Shown piece after piece: positions 18,691 through 27,479 of a stretch of DNA of 64,000 nucleotides. The position numbers and the translations under genes are program-made. The stretch spans positions 1 through 64,000 of the forward strand of contig CANNAD010000002.1 in NCBI GenBank assembly GCA_947502645.1. The letters are read 5' to 3'. Numbering within the stretch: the stretch's first letter is position 1; the number at the start of each line of letters is the position of its first letter. Below the pieces are notes generated by a model that searched no databases, was not told where the DNA came from, and saw only the letters and a program-made list of their open reading frames with translations. The DNA comes from an uncultured Micrococcaceae bacterium (GTDB lineage: Bacteria > Actinomycetota > Actinomycetes > Actinomycetales > Micrococcaceae).

Positions 18691-19379
18691 TGAATCTGCT
18701 CAAGGACGATGGACAGATTGGATGCGTTGAGAGCCTCGCCCTGCAGGCGGGTGCCCCACCAGTTCGACGCCGGTGCGTTCCCACCGGAGAAACCATTCGT
18801 GGAAGCACGAACCGTGAGCTTCACGGAGATCGTATACGTGTCGCCGTCGTGCTGCGGGCCCACGGTCCACGCGTTGGTCTGGCCGGAGATGGGAGTCAGC
18901 GATGTGGAGCCCGTATTTGCCTGGACGGTGGTGGTGACCCTCGGGGCCACTTCATCGCGGAGATCAGGCGAGCCGGACGTCGCCACGGCGGACGTATCAA
19001 TCGATAGCCGGGCTTTGAGGTTGTTGCCCTTGGCGATGATCGAAATAGGTTGCTTCAACACCAGGGATTCGCCCGGCTTGAGCGGGGACACGCCGTCGTA
19101 CGTTGTGATGGTTTCCGCGCCATTCGGGGCGTACTGGTACCAGAGAATCTGTTGCCCCGGAAGGATGGAAACCTGCATCTCGCCTGCGTCAATGGAACCT
19201 GGAGACAAGGTGAGGGAGTCAGACCACCGCGCATACGTGCCGGGGGAGCTGGTGACGAGAATCAACGCCAATGCGAAGAGCGCCGCCAGGGCAGCGAGAA
19301 GGTTGTGCCGAGGACTCCAGGCACGCCGAACTGACCCTTCCGCCCGATGGCGGACCTTGCGCTCAGACGAGTGCACCAT
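18687..19379 (-). CDS. Small exported protein with SipW-type signal peptide
   Basis: 230 aa. A long basic n-region (RKVRHRAEGSVRRAW) precedes a hydrophobic segment (~27-45) and GTYARWSDS at 47-55. Then come GSIDAGEM and beta-rich sequence, with LKARLSIDTS and YTISVKLTVRAS segments typical of the actinobacterial alternate-signal exported proteins. ATG 19379 has the leader AGCTGGGGCTTACATG, which differs at only one base from the leader of the gene at 17511. It is the first gene of the first small-large pair and is divergent from parA. Confidence 0.82.
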   Translation of the reverse strand: MVHSSERKVRHRAEGSVRRAWSPRHNLLAALAALFALALILVTSSPGTYARWSDSLTLSPGSIDAGEMQVSILPGQQILWYQYAPNGAETITTYDGVSPLKPGESLVLKQPISIIAKGNNLKARLSIDTSAVATSGSPDLRDEVAPRVTTTVQANTGSTSLTPISGQTNAWTVGPQHDGDTYTISVKLTVRASTNGFSGGNAPASNWWGTRLQGEALNASNLSIVLEQIQ

Positions 19380-19436
19380 GTAAGCCCCAGCTCTACAAAA
19401 GTTCGTGCTGCGCCCCCGACCGGACCAGCGCTTATC

Positions 19437-19442
19437 AGTATA
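19437..19442 (-). promoter_or_regulatory. Probable -10 element of the first exported-protein unit
   Basis: Minus-strand TATACT sits inside the 10-bp palindrome CAGTATACTG (19436-19445), about 58 bp from the ATG at 19379. No convincing -35 is visible, so an activator or alternative sigma factor may be needed. Being palindromic it could also serve the divergent parA gene. Confidence 0.4.
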
Positions 19443-19606
19443 CTGTGAGATTTGTAAAATCGCACTACTTTATACCTTCCAGCTCTACTTGAGCATCAAG
19501 GCTCGCCGGTCACAGGACCCGTAAATCCGCGGATCGCGCGTTACGTCGCTGTAATGTGGCAGGGAGGAAGAGGGCATCAGCTAGTAACGGAAGCGTGGAA
19601 ACATAC

Positions 19607-20497
19607 GTGAGTACCGACCAGAGTTCAGCTACTCTGCAGGACGAAACGAAGCGCCCGGAAACGGGTCCCACCGGCCGTCCGCAGACGGACTTCCCCGAAC
19701 CCCCAGCCTTGGATTCACACGGCCCGGCGCGCGTCATAGCCATGGTCAATCAGAAGGGCGGGGTGGGCAAGACCACCTCCACCATCAACCTTGCCGCGGC
19801 GCTCGCCGAGTATGGCCGCCGCGTGTTGCTCGTTGATTTTGATCCGCAGGGCGCTCTGTCCGCTGGTTTTGGCACCAACCCCCATGAGCTGGACCTCACG
19901 GTCTACAACGTGTTGATGGACCGCAAGGTGGACGTTCGCGACGCCATCAGGTCGACGGCGGTGGAGGGCGTGGATCTTCTGCCGGCCAACATTGACCTCT
20001 CAGCTGCGGAGGTTCAGCTGGTCAACGAGGTCGCACGTGAACAGGTGCTGGACCGTGCCCTGCGCAAGGTTGCCGACGATTATGACGTCATCCTCATTGA
20101 TTGCCAGCCCTCGCTTGGCCTGCTGACCGTCAATGCGCTGACTGCAGCACACGGCGTGATCATTCCGCTGATCTGTGAGTTCTTCGCCCTGCGCGCTGTT
20201 GCGCTGCTGGTGGAAACCATTGAAAAGGTGCAAGACCGCCTCAACCCGGGCCTGCAGGTGGACGGCGTGCTCGCCACCATGTATGACGCCAGGACCCTTC
20301 ACGGTCGGGAAGTCATCAGCAGGCTGGTCGAGGCCTTCGGCGACAAGGTTTTCGAGACTGTCATCAAGCGGACCATCAAGTTTGCCGATGCCACCGTGGC
20401 AGCTGAACCGATCACCACATATGCCGCCACGCACTCTGGCGCGGACGCCTACCGCCGGTTGGCGAAGGAGCTCATTGCCCGCGGCGGCGCCCCGTAG
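19607..20497 (+). CDS. ParA/Soj family chromosome-partitioning ATPase linked to scpAB
   Basis: Deviant Walker A ATPase, 296 aa from GTG 19607 (VSTDQSSATL); GTG 19595 and 19556 are possible but have no ribosome site at a good distance. KGGVGKTT lies at 50-57, followed by VDFDPQGALSAG (Walker A'-type region) and VILIDCQPSLGLL (Walker B). Directly upstream of scpA and scpB, the same order as Rv1708-1710 in M. tuberculosis. No ParB follows, so this is the second, SMC-linked ParA rather than the origin-proximal one. Probable role in chromosome organisation with condensin; inferred from context. Confidence 0.88.
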   Translation: MSTDQSSATLQDETKRPETGPTGRPQTDFPEPPALDSHGPARVIAMVNQKGGVGKTTSTINLAAALAEYGRRVLLVDFDPQGALSAGFGTNPHELDLTVYNVLMDRKVDVRDAIRSTAVEGVDLLPANIDLSAAEVQLVNEVAREQVLDRALRKVADDYDVILIDCQPSLGLLTVNALTAAHGVIIPLICEFFALRAVALLVETIEKVQDRLNPGLQVDGVLATMYDARTLHGREVISRLVEAFGDKVFETVIKRTIKFADATVAAEPITTYAATHSGADAYRRLAKELIARGGAP

Positions 20498-20502
20498 CTC
20501 CC

Positions 20503-21345
20503 ATGGAGTCGCCTCCCCTGGAATCAGCAACGGGCTTCAATGTCCAGCTGGAGAACTTCACCGGTCCCTTTGACCTCCTGCTGGGCTTGATTTCCAAGCA
20601 CGAGCTGGACATCACCGAGATCGCTCTTGCGCAGGTCACGGATGAATTCATTGCCTATATCCGGGCAGCGGGCGAGTCCGGGGGCGAGTGGGCACTGGAT
20701 GAGGCCAGCGAGTTCCTGGTGGTCGCGGCAACGCTGCTGGATCTGAAGGCCGCCCGCCTCCTTCCTTCCGGCCAGGTCGAGGACGAGGAAGATGTTGCCC
20801 TCCTCGAAGCCCGTGACCTGCTGTTCGCCCGGCTGCTGCAGTACAAGGCGTTCAAGGAAGTGGCGGCCAATCTCGACGAGCGGCTCACCGATGAGAGCGC
20901 CCGCTTTCCACGGGATGTACCCCTCGAGGCGCAATTCACCGCCCTGCTGCCCAAACTGTTGTGGAAAACTGACGCCGCTGCCCTGGCCGCTCTGGCCACG
21001 AAGGCGCTGGAACCGCGCGAAGCTGTAGCGACCGACGTCGGGCTGGATCATCTCCACGGATCGACGGTGAGTGTGCGCGATGAAGCGGAGAACCTCCGTG
21101 CATTGCTGGCCGGCGGTCATCCGCATAGTTTCAGGGAACTCACGGCAGATGCCAGCGAAATCCTGGTGGTCGTGGCCCGGTTCCTTGCATTGCTGGAAAT
21201 GTTCCGGGACGCGGTGGTCTCTTTCGATCAGGTATCGCCCCTGGGTGAGCTGACGGTCCGCTGGATCGCCCGCGATCATGACTGGGACGGTAGCCGGGTT
21301 CGTGAAGAGTACGACGACGCCCTGCCCGTTGGCGGCCTGCCATGA
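20503..21345 (+). CDS. scpA: Segregation and condensation protein A
   Basis: Kleisin subunit that bridges SMC heads in bacterial condensin. 280 aa. The N-terminal NFTGPFDLLLGLISKHELDI motif is the ScpA hallmark. An acidic linker (VEDEEDVALLEARD) and a C-terminal winged helix (LVVVARFLALLEMFRD, then LGELTVRWI) follow. ATG start 5 bp after parA. The stop overlaps the scpB ATG. Confidence 0.95.
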   Translation: MESPPLESATGFNVQLENFTGPFDLLLGLISKHELDITEIALAQVTDEFIAYIRAAGESGGEWALDEASEFLVVAATLLDLKAARLLPSGQVEDEEDVALLEARDLLFARLLQYKAFKEVAANLDERLTDESARFPRDVPLEAQFTALLPKLLWKTDAAALAALATKALEPREAVATDVGLDHLHGSTVSVRDEAENLRALLAGGHPHSFRELTADASEILVVVARFLALLEMFRDAVVSFDQVSPLGELTVRWIARDHDWDGSRVREEYDDALPVGGLP

Positions 21346-21971
21346 GCGAGGTTGCAGGAGAGGGTACGGAGGAGTCGACGTCGCCGCGTGAGTTGGCGGG
21401 TCCGCTCGAGGCGATCCTGATGGTGGTGGGTGAACCGGTGACCGCGCAGGAGCTCGCGGAGGTGCTGGAAGCGCCGGTTGCCGACGTCGAGCTGGCGTTG
21501 GAGAATCTACAGCGCGACTACGACGGCTATACTGGGGACGGAACTCCTGACAGTCGCATTGGTCGGCAGCGGGGATTTGAGCTGCGTCACGTGGCGGGCG
21601 GTTGGAGAATCTACTCTCGGAGTGAGTTCGCTCCGGTGGTCTCGCGATTTGTCACGGCAGGGCAATCTTCACGGTTGAGTCAGGCCGCGCTGGAAACTCT
21701 GGCGGTCGTCGCGTACCGGCAACCTGTCTCCAGGGCAGGCGTTTCAGCCATCCGTGGCGTCAACGTCGATTCAGTAGTCCGCACTCTCGTAGTCAGAGGG
21801 CTAGTGGAGGAATGCGGCATGGAACCGGAAACGGGCTCCCTTCGATACAGGACTACTCCCCACTTTCTGGAAAGATTGGGGCTGGACAACATCTCCGAGC
21901 TACCGCGCATTGCGCCGCATTTGCCCGGAGTCGAGAATCTGACTGACATGGAAGATTCCGGTACATACTGA
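21342..21971 (+). CDS. scpB: Segregation and condensation protein B
   Basis: Accessory condensin subunit with two winged helices, 209 aa. Recognisable segments are LEAILMVVGEPVTAQELA, RQRGFELRHVAGGWRIYSR, LSQAALETLAVVAYRQPV and the SAIRGVNVDSVVRTLV block. ATGA overlap with scpA gives tight stoichiometric coupling. Confidence 0.95.
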   Translation: MSEVAGEGTEESTSPRELAGPLEAILMVVGEPVTAQELAEVLEAPVADVELALENLQRDYDGYTGDGTPDSRIGRQRGFELRHVAGGWRIYSRSEFAPVVSRFVTAGQSSRLSQAALETLAVVAYRQPVSRAGVSAIRGVNVDSVVRTLVVRGLVEECGMEPETGSLRYRTTPHFLERLGLDNISELPRIAPHLPGVENLTDMEDSGTY

Positions 21972-21991
21972 ACGCAACAAAGAGGACAATC

Positions 21992-23101
21992 ATGACACCT
22001 GCACCCCGCTCCGGCTCCGGCCGCAATCAGCCCTCCGGCAAAGGCGGGCAGTCAGCCAAGGGTGGGCAGGGCGCACAGCGCGGAGGCCGCCCGTCGCCCT
22101 CCAGCGCAGGCAAGTCCTCATCAGGTGTCGGGAAGTCTTCATTCGGTGCGGGCAAGCCTCGTACAGGACAGGGCGGAACCAGCAAGCCCGGTGCGAGCGG
22201 AAAGCCACGCACCGGCCAGTCCAGCAATTCCTCCGGTTTCAAGGGCGCCGGCCCCAAGTCCGGCGGCTCCAAAGCCTTCGGCGGCGAGCGCTTCGGCAAG
22301 AATCTCGGTCCGGTCAAGTCCTCTCCACGCAAGGGGCGCCCTGGCAGGTCGCAGACTCCCGCCGCTGCGCACGACTCCGACGGCGTTCGCCTGCAAAAGG
22401 TCATGGCGCACGCCGGAGTCGCATCACGGCGCGTCTGCGAAGAAATGATTGAAGAGGGCCGGGTCGAAGTGGACGGTGAAGTAGTCACCGAGCTCGGTGT
22501 ACGCGTCAATCCTGCTGAGGTTGCCATCCATGTTGACGGTCTCCGCCTCCAGCTGGATGAAGAGATGGTGTACTACGTCTTCAACAAACCCCAGGGCGTT
22601 GTCTCCACTATGGAGGACCCCGAGGGCCGCAAATGCATCAGCGACTTCCTCCGCAAAGGCACCGAACGGCTCTTCCACGTGGGACGACTGGACATCGCCA
22701 CCGAGGGTCTGCTGTTGCTGACGAACGACGGTGAACTAACCAACAGGCTCACGCACCCCTCCTATGAGGTGCCCAAAACGTATCTGGTGCAGGTCCGTGG
22801 ACCCATGCCCGGCGGCATCGGCGCCAAAATGAAAGAGGGCATCGAGCTCGAAGACGGCAAGGCATCAGTGGACTCATTCCGCCTCGTCGATTCAACGCCA
22901 GGGCACATCCTGGTGGAAGTAGTACTGCACTCGGGCAAGAACCGTGTGGTCCGTCGACTTTTCGACGCCGTTGGTTTCCCCGTCGAACGCCTGGTCCGCG
23001 TCAAGGTTGGCCCTGTCAGCCTTGGAGACCAGCGACAGGGAACCATCCGTGCCCTGGGCCGCCAGGAAGTTGGGCACCTTCTCGCGTCAGTGGGAATGTG
23101 A
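21992..23101 (+). CDS. RluB/RsuA family pseudouridine synthase with a long disordered N-terminal extension
   Basis: 369 aa. Residues 1-~128 are almost entirely G, S, K, P, Q and R with repeated units such as GKSS and GKPRTGQ, and are predicted disordered and basic. An S4 domain (LQKVMAHAGVASRR) and an RsuA-type synthase domain follow. The catalytic Asp lies in VGRLDIATEGLLLLTNDG. KTYLVQVRG and GKNRVVRRLFDAVG are family signatures. Likely 23S rRNA modification at the RluB/RluE-type position; exact target uncertain. The extension is much longer than in E. coli homologues and may help ribosome binding. Confidence 0.9.
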   Translation: MTPAPRSGSGRNQPSGKGGQSAKGGQGAQRGGRPSPSSAGKSSSGVGKSSFGAGKPRTGQGGTSKPGASGKPRTGQSSNSSGFKGAGPKSGGSKAFGGERFGKNLGPVKSSPRKGRPGRSQTPAAAHDSDGVRLQKVMAHAGVASRRVCEEMIEEGRVEVDGEVVTELGVRVNPAEVAIHVDGLRLQLDEEMVYYVFNKPQGVVSTMEDPEGRKCISDFLRKGTERLFHVGRLDIATEGLLLLTNDGELTNRLTHPSYEVPKTYLVQVRGPMPGGIGAKMKEGIELEDGKASVDSFRLVDSTPGHILVEVVLHSGKNRVVRRLFDAVGFPVERLVRVKVGPVSLGDQRQGTIRALGRQEVGHLLASVGM

Positions 23102-24214
23102 GTGGAGGAATCAGTTCATAACGGGGGAGCGCACCTGCGGGGCCCCGTCCTCATCATCGGTTCCGGTCTGCTCGGCGCCAGCATCGGGCTCGGACTGCGC
23201 GCCAAGTCCGTGGAGGTGTTCCTCTCGGACATTTCCCCCTCCACGGAAGCTGTGGCCGAGGACATCGGTGCCGGCAGGAGCCTGTCCCATGCGCCGGAGG
23301 ATTTCCAGCCCGAGCTCGTGGTGGTGGCAACCCCGCCGGATGTCACCGCCTCCACCGTCGTGGACGCCCTGCGCACCTACCCGGGCGCCGTCGTCGTCGA
23401 TATTGCCAGCGTGAAAGTGTCCGTGCGGGATGCGGTGGAAGCAGCCGACGTCGATACCCGCCGTTACCTGGGCACGCACCCCATGGCGGGGCGGGAGAAA
23501 TCCGGTCCCGTCGCAGCACGCGCCGGACTCTTCACCACCATGCCCTGGGTCATCTGCCCCACACCCACCAGCGAACCAGCCGTGATCCGCACAGCGGAAG
23601 CGCTCGCCGTCGACCTCGGTGCCGTACCCGTGCGCATGGACGCCGGCGAACACGACGGAGCAATTGCCCTGATCAGTCACCTGCCGCAGGTCATGTCCTC
23701 ACTGGTAGCCGGCCGGCTGCAGGACACCCCCGGAACAGCGCTGGCGCTCGCGGGCAACGGGCTGCGTGATGTGACCCGCATCGCCGCCAGCGATCCGTCG
23801 CTCTGGGTGCAGATCCTCTCGGCCAATGCGCCGCGTCTGGTGGAGATTCTGCATGGGGTCCGTGAGGACCTTGAACGGCTCATCGGAACACTGGAGAGTC
23901 CCACAGCACCCGGTGCCCGTCTGGGCATGGCGCAGCTCATGAGTGAGGGCAATGCGGGCCAGTCCCGGATTCCCGGAAAACATGGCGCACCACCGCAATC
24001 CTTCGCGAAGCTCACTGTGCTGGTGGACGACGTCCCCGGCCAGATCGCCGCACTACTTACCGAAATTGGTGAGATCGGCGTCAACCTTGAGGACCTGCGG
24101 CTGGATCACTCGCCGGGTAGGCCCGTTGGCATGGCCGAGGTCTCCGTGCTGCCCGGAAAGCATCAGATGCTCGTGGATGAACTCAGCGCCCGTGGATGGA
24201 AGGTTATCCAGTGA
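23102..24214 (+). CDS. tyrA: Prephenate dehydrogenase with C-terminal ACT domain
   Basis: NAD-dependent oxidative decarboxylation of prephenate to 4-hydroxyphenylpyruvate in tyrosine synthesis. The Rossmann motif LIIGSGLLGASIGLGL is near residue 15. THPMAGREKSGP carries the substrate-binding His/Arg. AISHLPQ-like LISHLPQVMSS follows. From ~300 an ACT domain (KLTVLVDDVPGQIAALLTEI) suggests feedback control by an aromatic amino acid. 370 aa. The GTG start directly abuts the previous stop. It overlaps cmk. Confidence 0.93.
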   Translation: MEESVHNGGAHLRGPVLIIGSGLLGASIGLGLRAKSVEVFLSDISPSTEAVAEDIGAGRSLSHAPEDFQPELVVVATPPDVTASTVVDALRTYPGAVVVDIASVKVSVRDAVEAADVDTRRYLGTHPMAGREKSGPVAARAGLFTTMPWVICPTPTSEPAVIRTAEALAVDLGAVPVRMDAGEHDGAIALISHLPQVMSSLVAGRLQDTPGTALALAGNGLRDVTRIAASDPSLWVQILSANAPRLVEILHGVREDLERLIGTLESPTAPGARLGMAQLMSEGNAGQSRIPGKHGAPPQSFAKLTVLVDDVPGQIAALLTEIGEIGVNLEDLRLDHSPGRPVGMAEVSVLPGKHQMLVDELSARGWKVIQ

Positions 24215-24909
24215 CTACTCCGGATCCAGCACTTTTTCGCCAGGGCAAGTCTCTGGTCATCGCGATCGACGGGCCTTCGGGTTCGGGCAAGTCCAGTGTC
24301 AGCCGGGAGACCGCCCGCAGACTGCACGCGGCTTATCTGGACACTGGCGCCATGTACCGAGCGGTGACGTGGCACTGTCTGGACCGTGGACTGGATCTGG
24401 CTGATGCCGCAGCAGTGGAGAGTGCAGCCAAGGCGGTGACCATCGAGTTGAGTACGGATCCCGACGTCGAATCCGTGAGGGTTGACGGCGTGGACGTCAC
24501 CGAAGCGATCCGCGAACCGCGGGTGTCGACGGCGGTCAGTGCCGTGGCGACGACGCTCGGGGCCCGTGCGGAACTGGTGCGCAGGCAGCGCCAGCAGATT
24601 GTGGACTCGGGACGCCGGATCGTGGCCGAGGGCAGGGACATCACCACCGTCGTCGCCCCTGAGGCTGAGGTGCGGATCCTGCTGACTGCCAGCGAGGAAG
24701 CGCGGCTGCGGCGCAGGGGAGAGCAGTTGGAGGGCACGCAGAGCGCGGAGCAGCTCCGGCGGCAGGTGACGCACCGGGACAAGTTGGATTCCGCGGTGGT
24801 GAACTTCAGCCAGGCAGCCGATGGTGTGGTGACCATCGACTCCTCGGAGCTCGACTACGAACAGACCGTCAGCGCAGTGCTGACAACAATTTTTGGGGTT
24901 GCGCACTAG
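24211..24909 (+). CDS. cmk: Cytidylate kinase
   Basis: Phosphorylates CMP and dCMP. The P-loop GPSGSGKSS lies at 21-29, the YLDTGAMYRAVT motif binds CMP, and GRDITTVVAPEAEVRILL plus LRRRGEQ are family features. The GTG at 24211 (VTTPDPALFR) overlaps the tyrA stop and has GGAAGG 8 bases upstream; the ATG 15 bp earlier is less likely because the ribosome site would lie after it. 232 aa. Confidence 0.95.
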   Translation: MTTPDPALFRQGKSLVIAIDGPSGSGKSSVSRETARRLHAAYLDTGAMYRAVTWHCLDRGLDLADAAAVESAAKAVTIELSTDPDVESVRVDGVDVTEAIREPRVSTAVSAVATTLGARAELVRRQRQQIVDSGRRIVAEGRDITTVVAPEAEVRILLTASEEARLRRRGEQLEGTQSAEQLRRQVTHRDKLDSAVVNFSQAADGVVTIDSSELDYEQTVSAVLTTIFGVAH

Positions 24910-24975
24910 CGTGGCCCGCCGTGTTTCAATGGTGCCGGGAGCGAACCGGCGATCAGCAACAAGAGGAAATAGATC

Positions 24976-26517
24976 ATGAGCCAGAATCAGTCCTCCGTCG
25001 GTGACGGGGACGAAGAGTACGTTCCGAAGGGCGAGGACCAGGTCGCTGAGCGGCTGCGGACCCTCGACGACGAGGAAGCCGAGACCCGTGCCCGGTCGCT
25101 GCGCGCTGGCCTGGCCGATTATGAGCTGGACGAGGAAGACGCCGCACTGCTGGACCGCGGTGAAGAAGATTTCGACGACGACGAGACGTTCCGTCCGGAT
25201 CCTGTCCTGGCGATTGTGGGCCGTCCGAACGTGGGTAAGTCCACGCTGGTGAACAGGATCATCGGTCGCCGTGAAGCCGTGGTGGAGGACACCCCCGGGG
25301 TGACCCGTGACCGTGTCACGTACTCTGCTACCTGGAACGGGCAGAACTTCACGCTGGTGGACACCGGCGGCTGGGAGCACGATGCCCGGGGCATTCACGG
25401 GCGCGTGGCCGAGCAGGCGGAGATTGCCGTCGACATGGCTGACGCCGTGCTGTTCGTCGTCGATGCAACAGTGGGAGCTACGGCCACTGATGAAGCTGTG
25501 GTTCGTATGCTTCGGCGCAAGAAGAAGCCCGTCATTGTTGTGGCCAACAAGGTGGATGACATCCAGGTTGAAGCAGACGCGGCGACCCTGTGGGGTCTGG
25601 GCTTCGGCGAGCCGTACCCGGTCTCTGCCCTGCACGGGCGTGGTACCGCGGATATGCTCGACGCCGCCCTGAAGGTTCTGCCCGAATTCTCGGCTTACGA
25701 GGGGCTGGACCGCAGTGGCGGGCCGCGCCGTGTTGCGTTGATTGGCCGGCCGAATGTGGGCAAGTCCTCGCTGCTGAACAAGCTTGCCGGCTCCGAGCGT
25801 GTGGTGGTGGACCCGACCGCCGGAACGACCCGTGATCCCGTCGATGAGCTGATCGAGCTTGGCGACAGGACCTGGAAGTTCATTGATACTGCTGGTATCC
25901 GTCGACGTGTGCACATGCAGCAGGGTGCGGATTTCTACGCGTCGCTGCGGACGCAGTCGGCTCTGGAGAAGGCTGAAGTGGCGGTGGTGTTGCTGGCTGT
26001 TGATGAGGTGCTCAGTGAGCAGGATGTGCGCATCCTGCAGTTGGCTATCGAGTCCGGCCGTGCGCTGGTGTTGGCGTTCAATAAGTGGGATCTGCTGGAG
26101 GATGAGCGGCGGAAGTACCTTGAGCGTGAGATTGCGCAGGACTTGGCACATGTGGAGTGGGCTCCGCGGGTGAACCTCTCCGCGAAGACGGGTTGGCACC
26201 GTGACCGGCTGGTTCCGGCAATTGATACTGCGCTGGAGAGCTGGGACAGGCGTATTCCTACCGGTCGGTTGAACGCGTTCCTTGGTGAGCTTGTTGCTGC
26301 GCACCCGCACCCGCTGCGTGGGGGTAAGCAGCCGCGTATCCTGTTCGGTACGCAGGCTTCGAGCCGTCCGCCGAAGTTTGTGCTCTTCACTACGGGCTTC
26401 CTGGATCCGGGATACCGTCGCTTCATCACCCGCCGCCTGCGCGAGACCTTCGGGTTTGAGGGAACACCCATCGAGGTGGCCATGCGTGTCCGCGAGAAGC
26501 GCGGCAAGACCAGGTAG
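24976..26517 (+). CDS. der: Ribosome biogenesis GTPase Der (EngA)
   Basis: Essential double-GTPase for 50S assembly, 513 aa. Two GRPNVGKS P-loops lie at about 82-89 and 257-264, each with DTxG ([23 protein letters not shown]) and N/TKxD motifs (ANKVDD, FNKWDLL). A KH-like C-terminal domain follows. The first 75 residues are an acidic extension ([20 protein letters not shown]) not found in E. coli Der. Start ATG with GAGGAAA upstream. Confidence 0.96.
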   Translation: MSQNQSSVGDGDEEYVPKGEDQVAERLRTLDDEEAETRARSLRAGLADYELDEEDAALLDRGEEDFDDDETFRPDPVLAIVGRPNVGKSTLVNRIIGRREAVVEDTPGVTRDRVTYSATWNGQNFTLVDTGGWEHDARGIHGRVAEQAEIAVDMADAVLFVVDATVGATATDEAVVRMLRRKKKPVIVVANKVDDIQVEADAATLWGLGFGEPYPVSALHGRGTADMLDAALKVLPEFSAYEGLDRSGGPRRVALIGRPNVGKSSLLNKLAGSERVVVDPTAGTTRDPVDELIELGDRTWKFIDTAGIRRRVHMQQGADFYASLRTQSALEKAEVAVVLLAVDEVLSEQDVRILQLAIESGRALVLAFNKWDLLEDERRKYLEREIAQDLAHVEWAPRVNLSAKTGWHRDRLVPAIDTALESWDRRIPTGRLNAFLGELVAAHPHPLRGGKQPRILFGTQASSRPPKFVLFTTGFLDPGYRRFITRRLRETFGFEGTPIEVAMRVREKRGKTR

Positions 26518-26603
26518 GTCGGCGCCGTCGCACTGGTCCGAAGAGGTCCAGGAATGTTGTAGAGTGTTTGAGGTAGTTCGGCCGGATTCATCCAGTCGAA
26601 CAT

Positions 26604-26677
26604 CGGGATGTGGCGCAGCTTGGTAGCGCACCTGACTGGGGGTCAGGGGGTCGCAGGTTCAAATCCTGTCATCCCGA
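26604..26677 (+). tRNA. tRNA-Pro (anticodon GGG)
   Basis: The acceptor stem CGGGATG (26604-26610) pairs with CATCCCG (26670-26676), and U8 is present. The D-arm has GCGC/GCGC around AGCTTGGTA, and the anticodon stem is CCTGA/TCAGG with loop CTGGGGG giving anticodon GGG. The T-arm contains GGTTCAAATCC. The discriminator base is A and the CCA end is not encoded. A weak TAGAGT -10 lies at 26560-26565. Confidence 0.95.
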
Positions 26678-26683
26678 CAGATC

Positions 26684-26732
26684 AAAACCGCTCTCGCACC
26701 GGGAAGTAACCTGGATGCGGAGCGGTTTTTTC
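26684..26732 (+). terminator. Terminator of tRNA-Pro
   Basis: AAAACCGCT (26684-26692) pairs with AGCGGTTTT (26721-26729), with inner pairs CGCA/TGCG, and the stem runs into a six-T tract. A classic intrinsic terminator just after the tRNA. Confidence 0.88.
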
Positions 26733-26801
26733 TTGCCTGAAATCGGTGAAGTCACCGTCGGAGGACCTGCAGCCGCCTGCTCCGTTCGTCCGCGCATTAG
26801 G

Positions 26802-27479
26802 ATGGAGCGGGTGGAAGCTCTTCTGGAATTCGCTGGCAACTATTGGTGGCTCGTCTTTCCGCTCAGCGGGGTGTTCGCCGCGTTCGGCGATTCCTGGTCC
26901 AAGGCCAGCAAGCGCAGACACAAGCGCAAGGTGGAGCTGTACAAGATCCGTCATCAGGGCCAGCAGCTCGAACAGACGCGTGCCGGTGAAGCGCAGGCCC
27001 TCATGGACGCTCATGATGCCGTGAACCGGCGATGGCTCGACTACGAACTCGACGTAGCCAAACTCATCGACTTTCCCATGATGACGGACGTACGCGAGCC
27101 CCTTACCGTGGCCTTCCTCAGAGCGAAGCGGCATGCAGATTCCCTCCGCCCGGCTACACCCGATACGTTGAACCCTGCTCAATGCGCCGAGTACCGGACA
27201 GCAGTCAACGAATACGACGTCGCTTTCAGTGTCGCCGAAACCGAAGCCCGTCGTCTCAAGGCAGGCAACTTCACCGAGAGCGAACGGCAGCGGCTGGACA
27301 AAGCCCGCACATTGGTGACCATCGCCGTCGACAAGGCCGCCACACCCGCGGAAAGGCAGATCGCCTATCGGCGCGCACGCCGCGAACTCGACGGCCTCAT
27401 CGTCCTGCCGGACGTCGCCGTCAACGCCCTCGAAGAACGCGTGGCGCAAGCCCTCGAACGAGGCTCCACCACTGCCTAG
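26802..27479 (+). CDS. Membrane-anchored protein of unknown function with charged helical domain
   Basis: 225 aa from ATG 26802 (MERVEALLEF). GTG 26811 is an alternative and lies 7 bases after TAGGAT (26798-26803), the layout of a leaderless start. One hydrophobic segment (WWLVFPLSGVFAAFG, ~12-28) is followed by a very basic stretch (KASKRRHKRKVELYKIRH) and a long charged, coiled-coil-like helical region with many Arg, Glu and Ala. No enzyme motif is visible. The single N-terminal membrane segment followed by positive charges suggests a cytoplasmic C-terminus. Unknown function; the open frame extending back into the tRNA is not real. Confidence 0.7.
   Translation: MERVEALLEFAGNYWWLVFPLSGVFAAFGDSWSKASKRRHKRKVELYKIRHQGQQLEQTRAGEAQALMDAHDAVNRRWLDYELDVAKLIDFPMMTDVREPLTVAFLRAKRHADSLRPATPDTLNPAQCAEYRTAVNEYDVAFSVAETEARRLKAGNFTESERQRLDKARTLVTIAVDKAATPAERQIAYRRARRELDGLIVLPDVAVNALEERVAQALERGSTTA

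Noticed and set aside
16000-18700. Recent DNA duplication of the two large exported-protein genes
   Set aside because: The proteins share blocks but the nucleotide sequences differ widely, so the duplication is old and not a repeat at DNA level.
24163-26631. Open frame of 822 codons on the minus strand opposite cmk and der
   Set aside because: It lies fully antisense to two conserved genes with clear motifs. Its composition (Arg/His/Pro-rich) is what the complement of GC-rich codons gives.
26610-26801. In-frame extension of the protein at 26802 back through the tRNA
   Set aside because: It would need to be translated from within tRNA-Pro and its terminator. ATG 26802 or GTG 26811 is sufficient.
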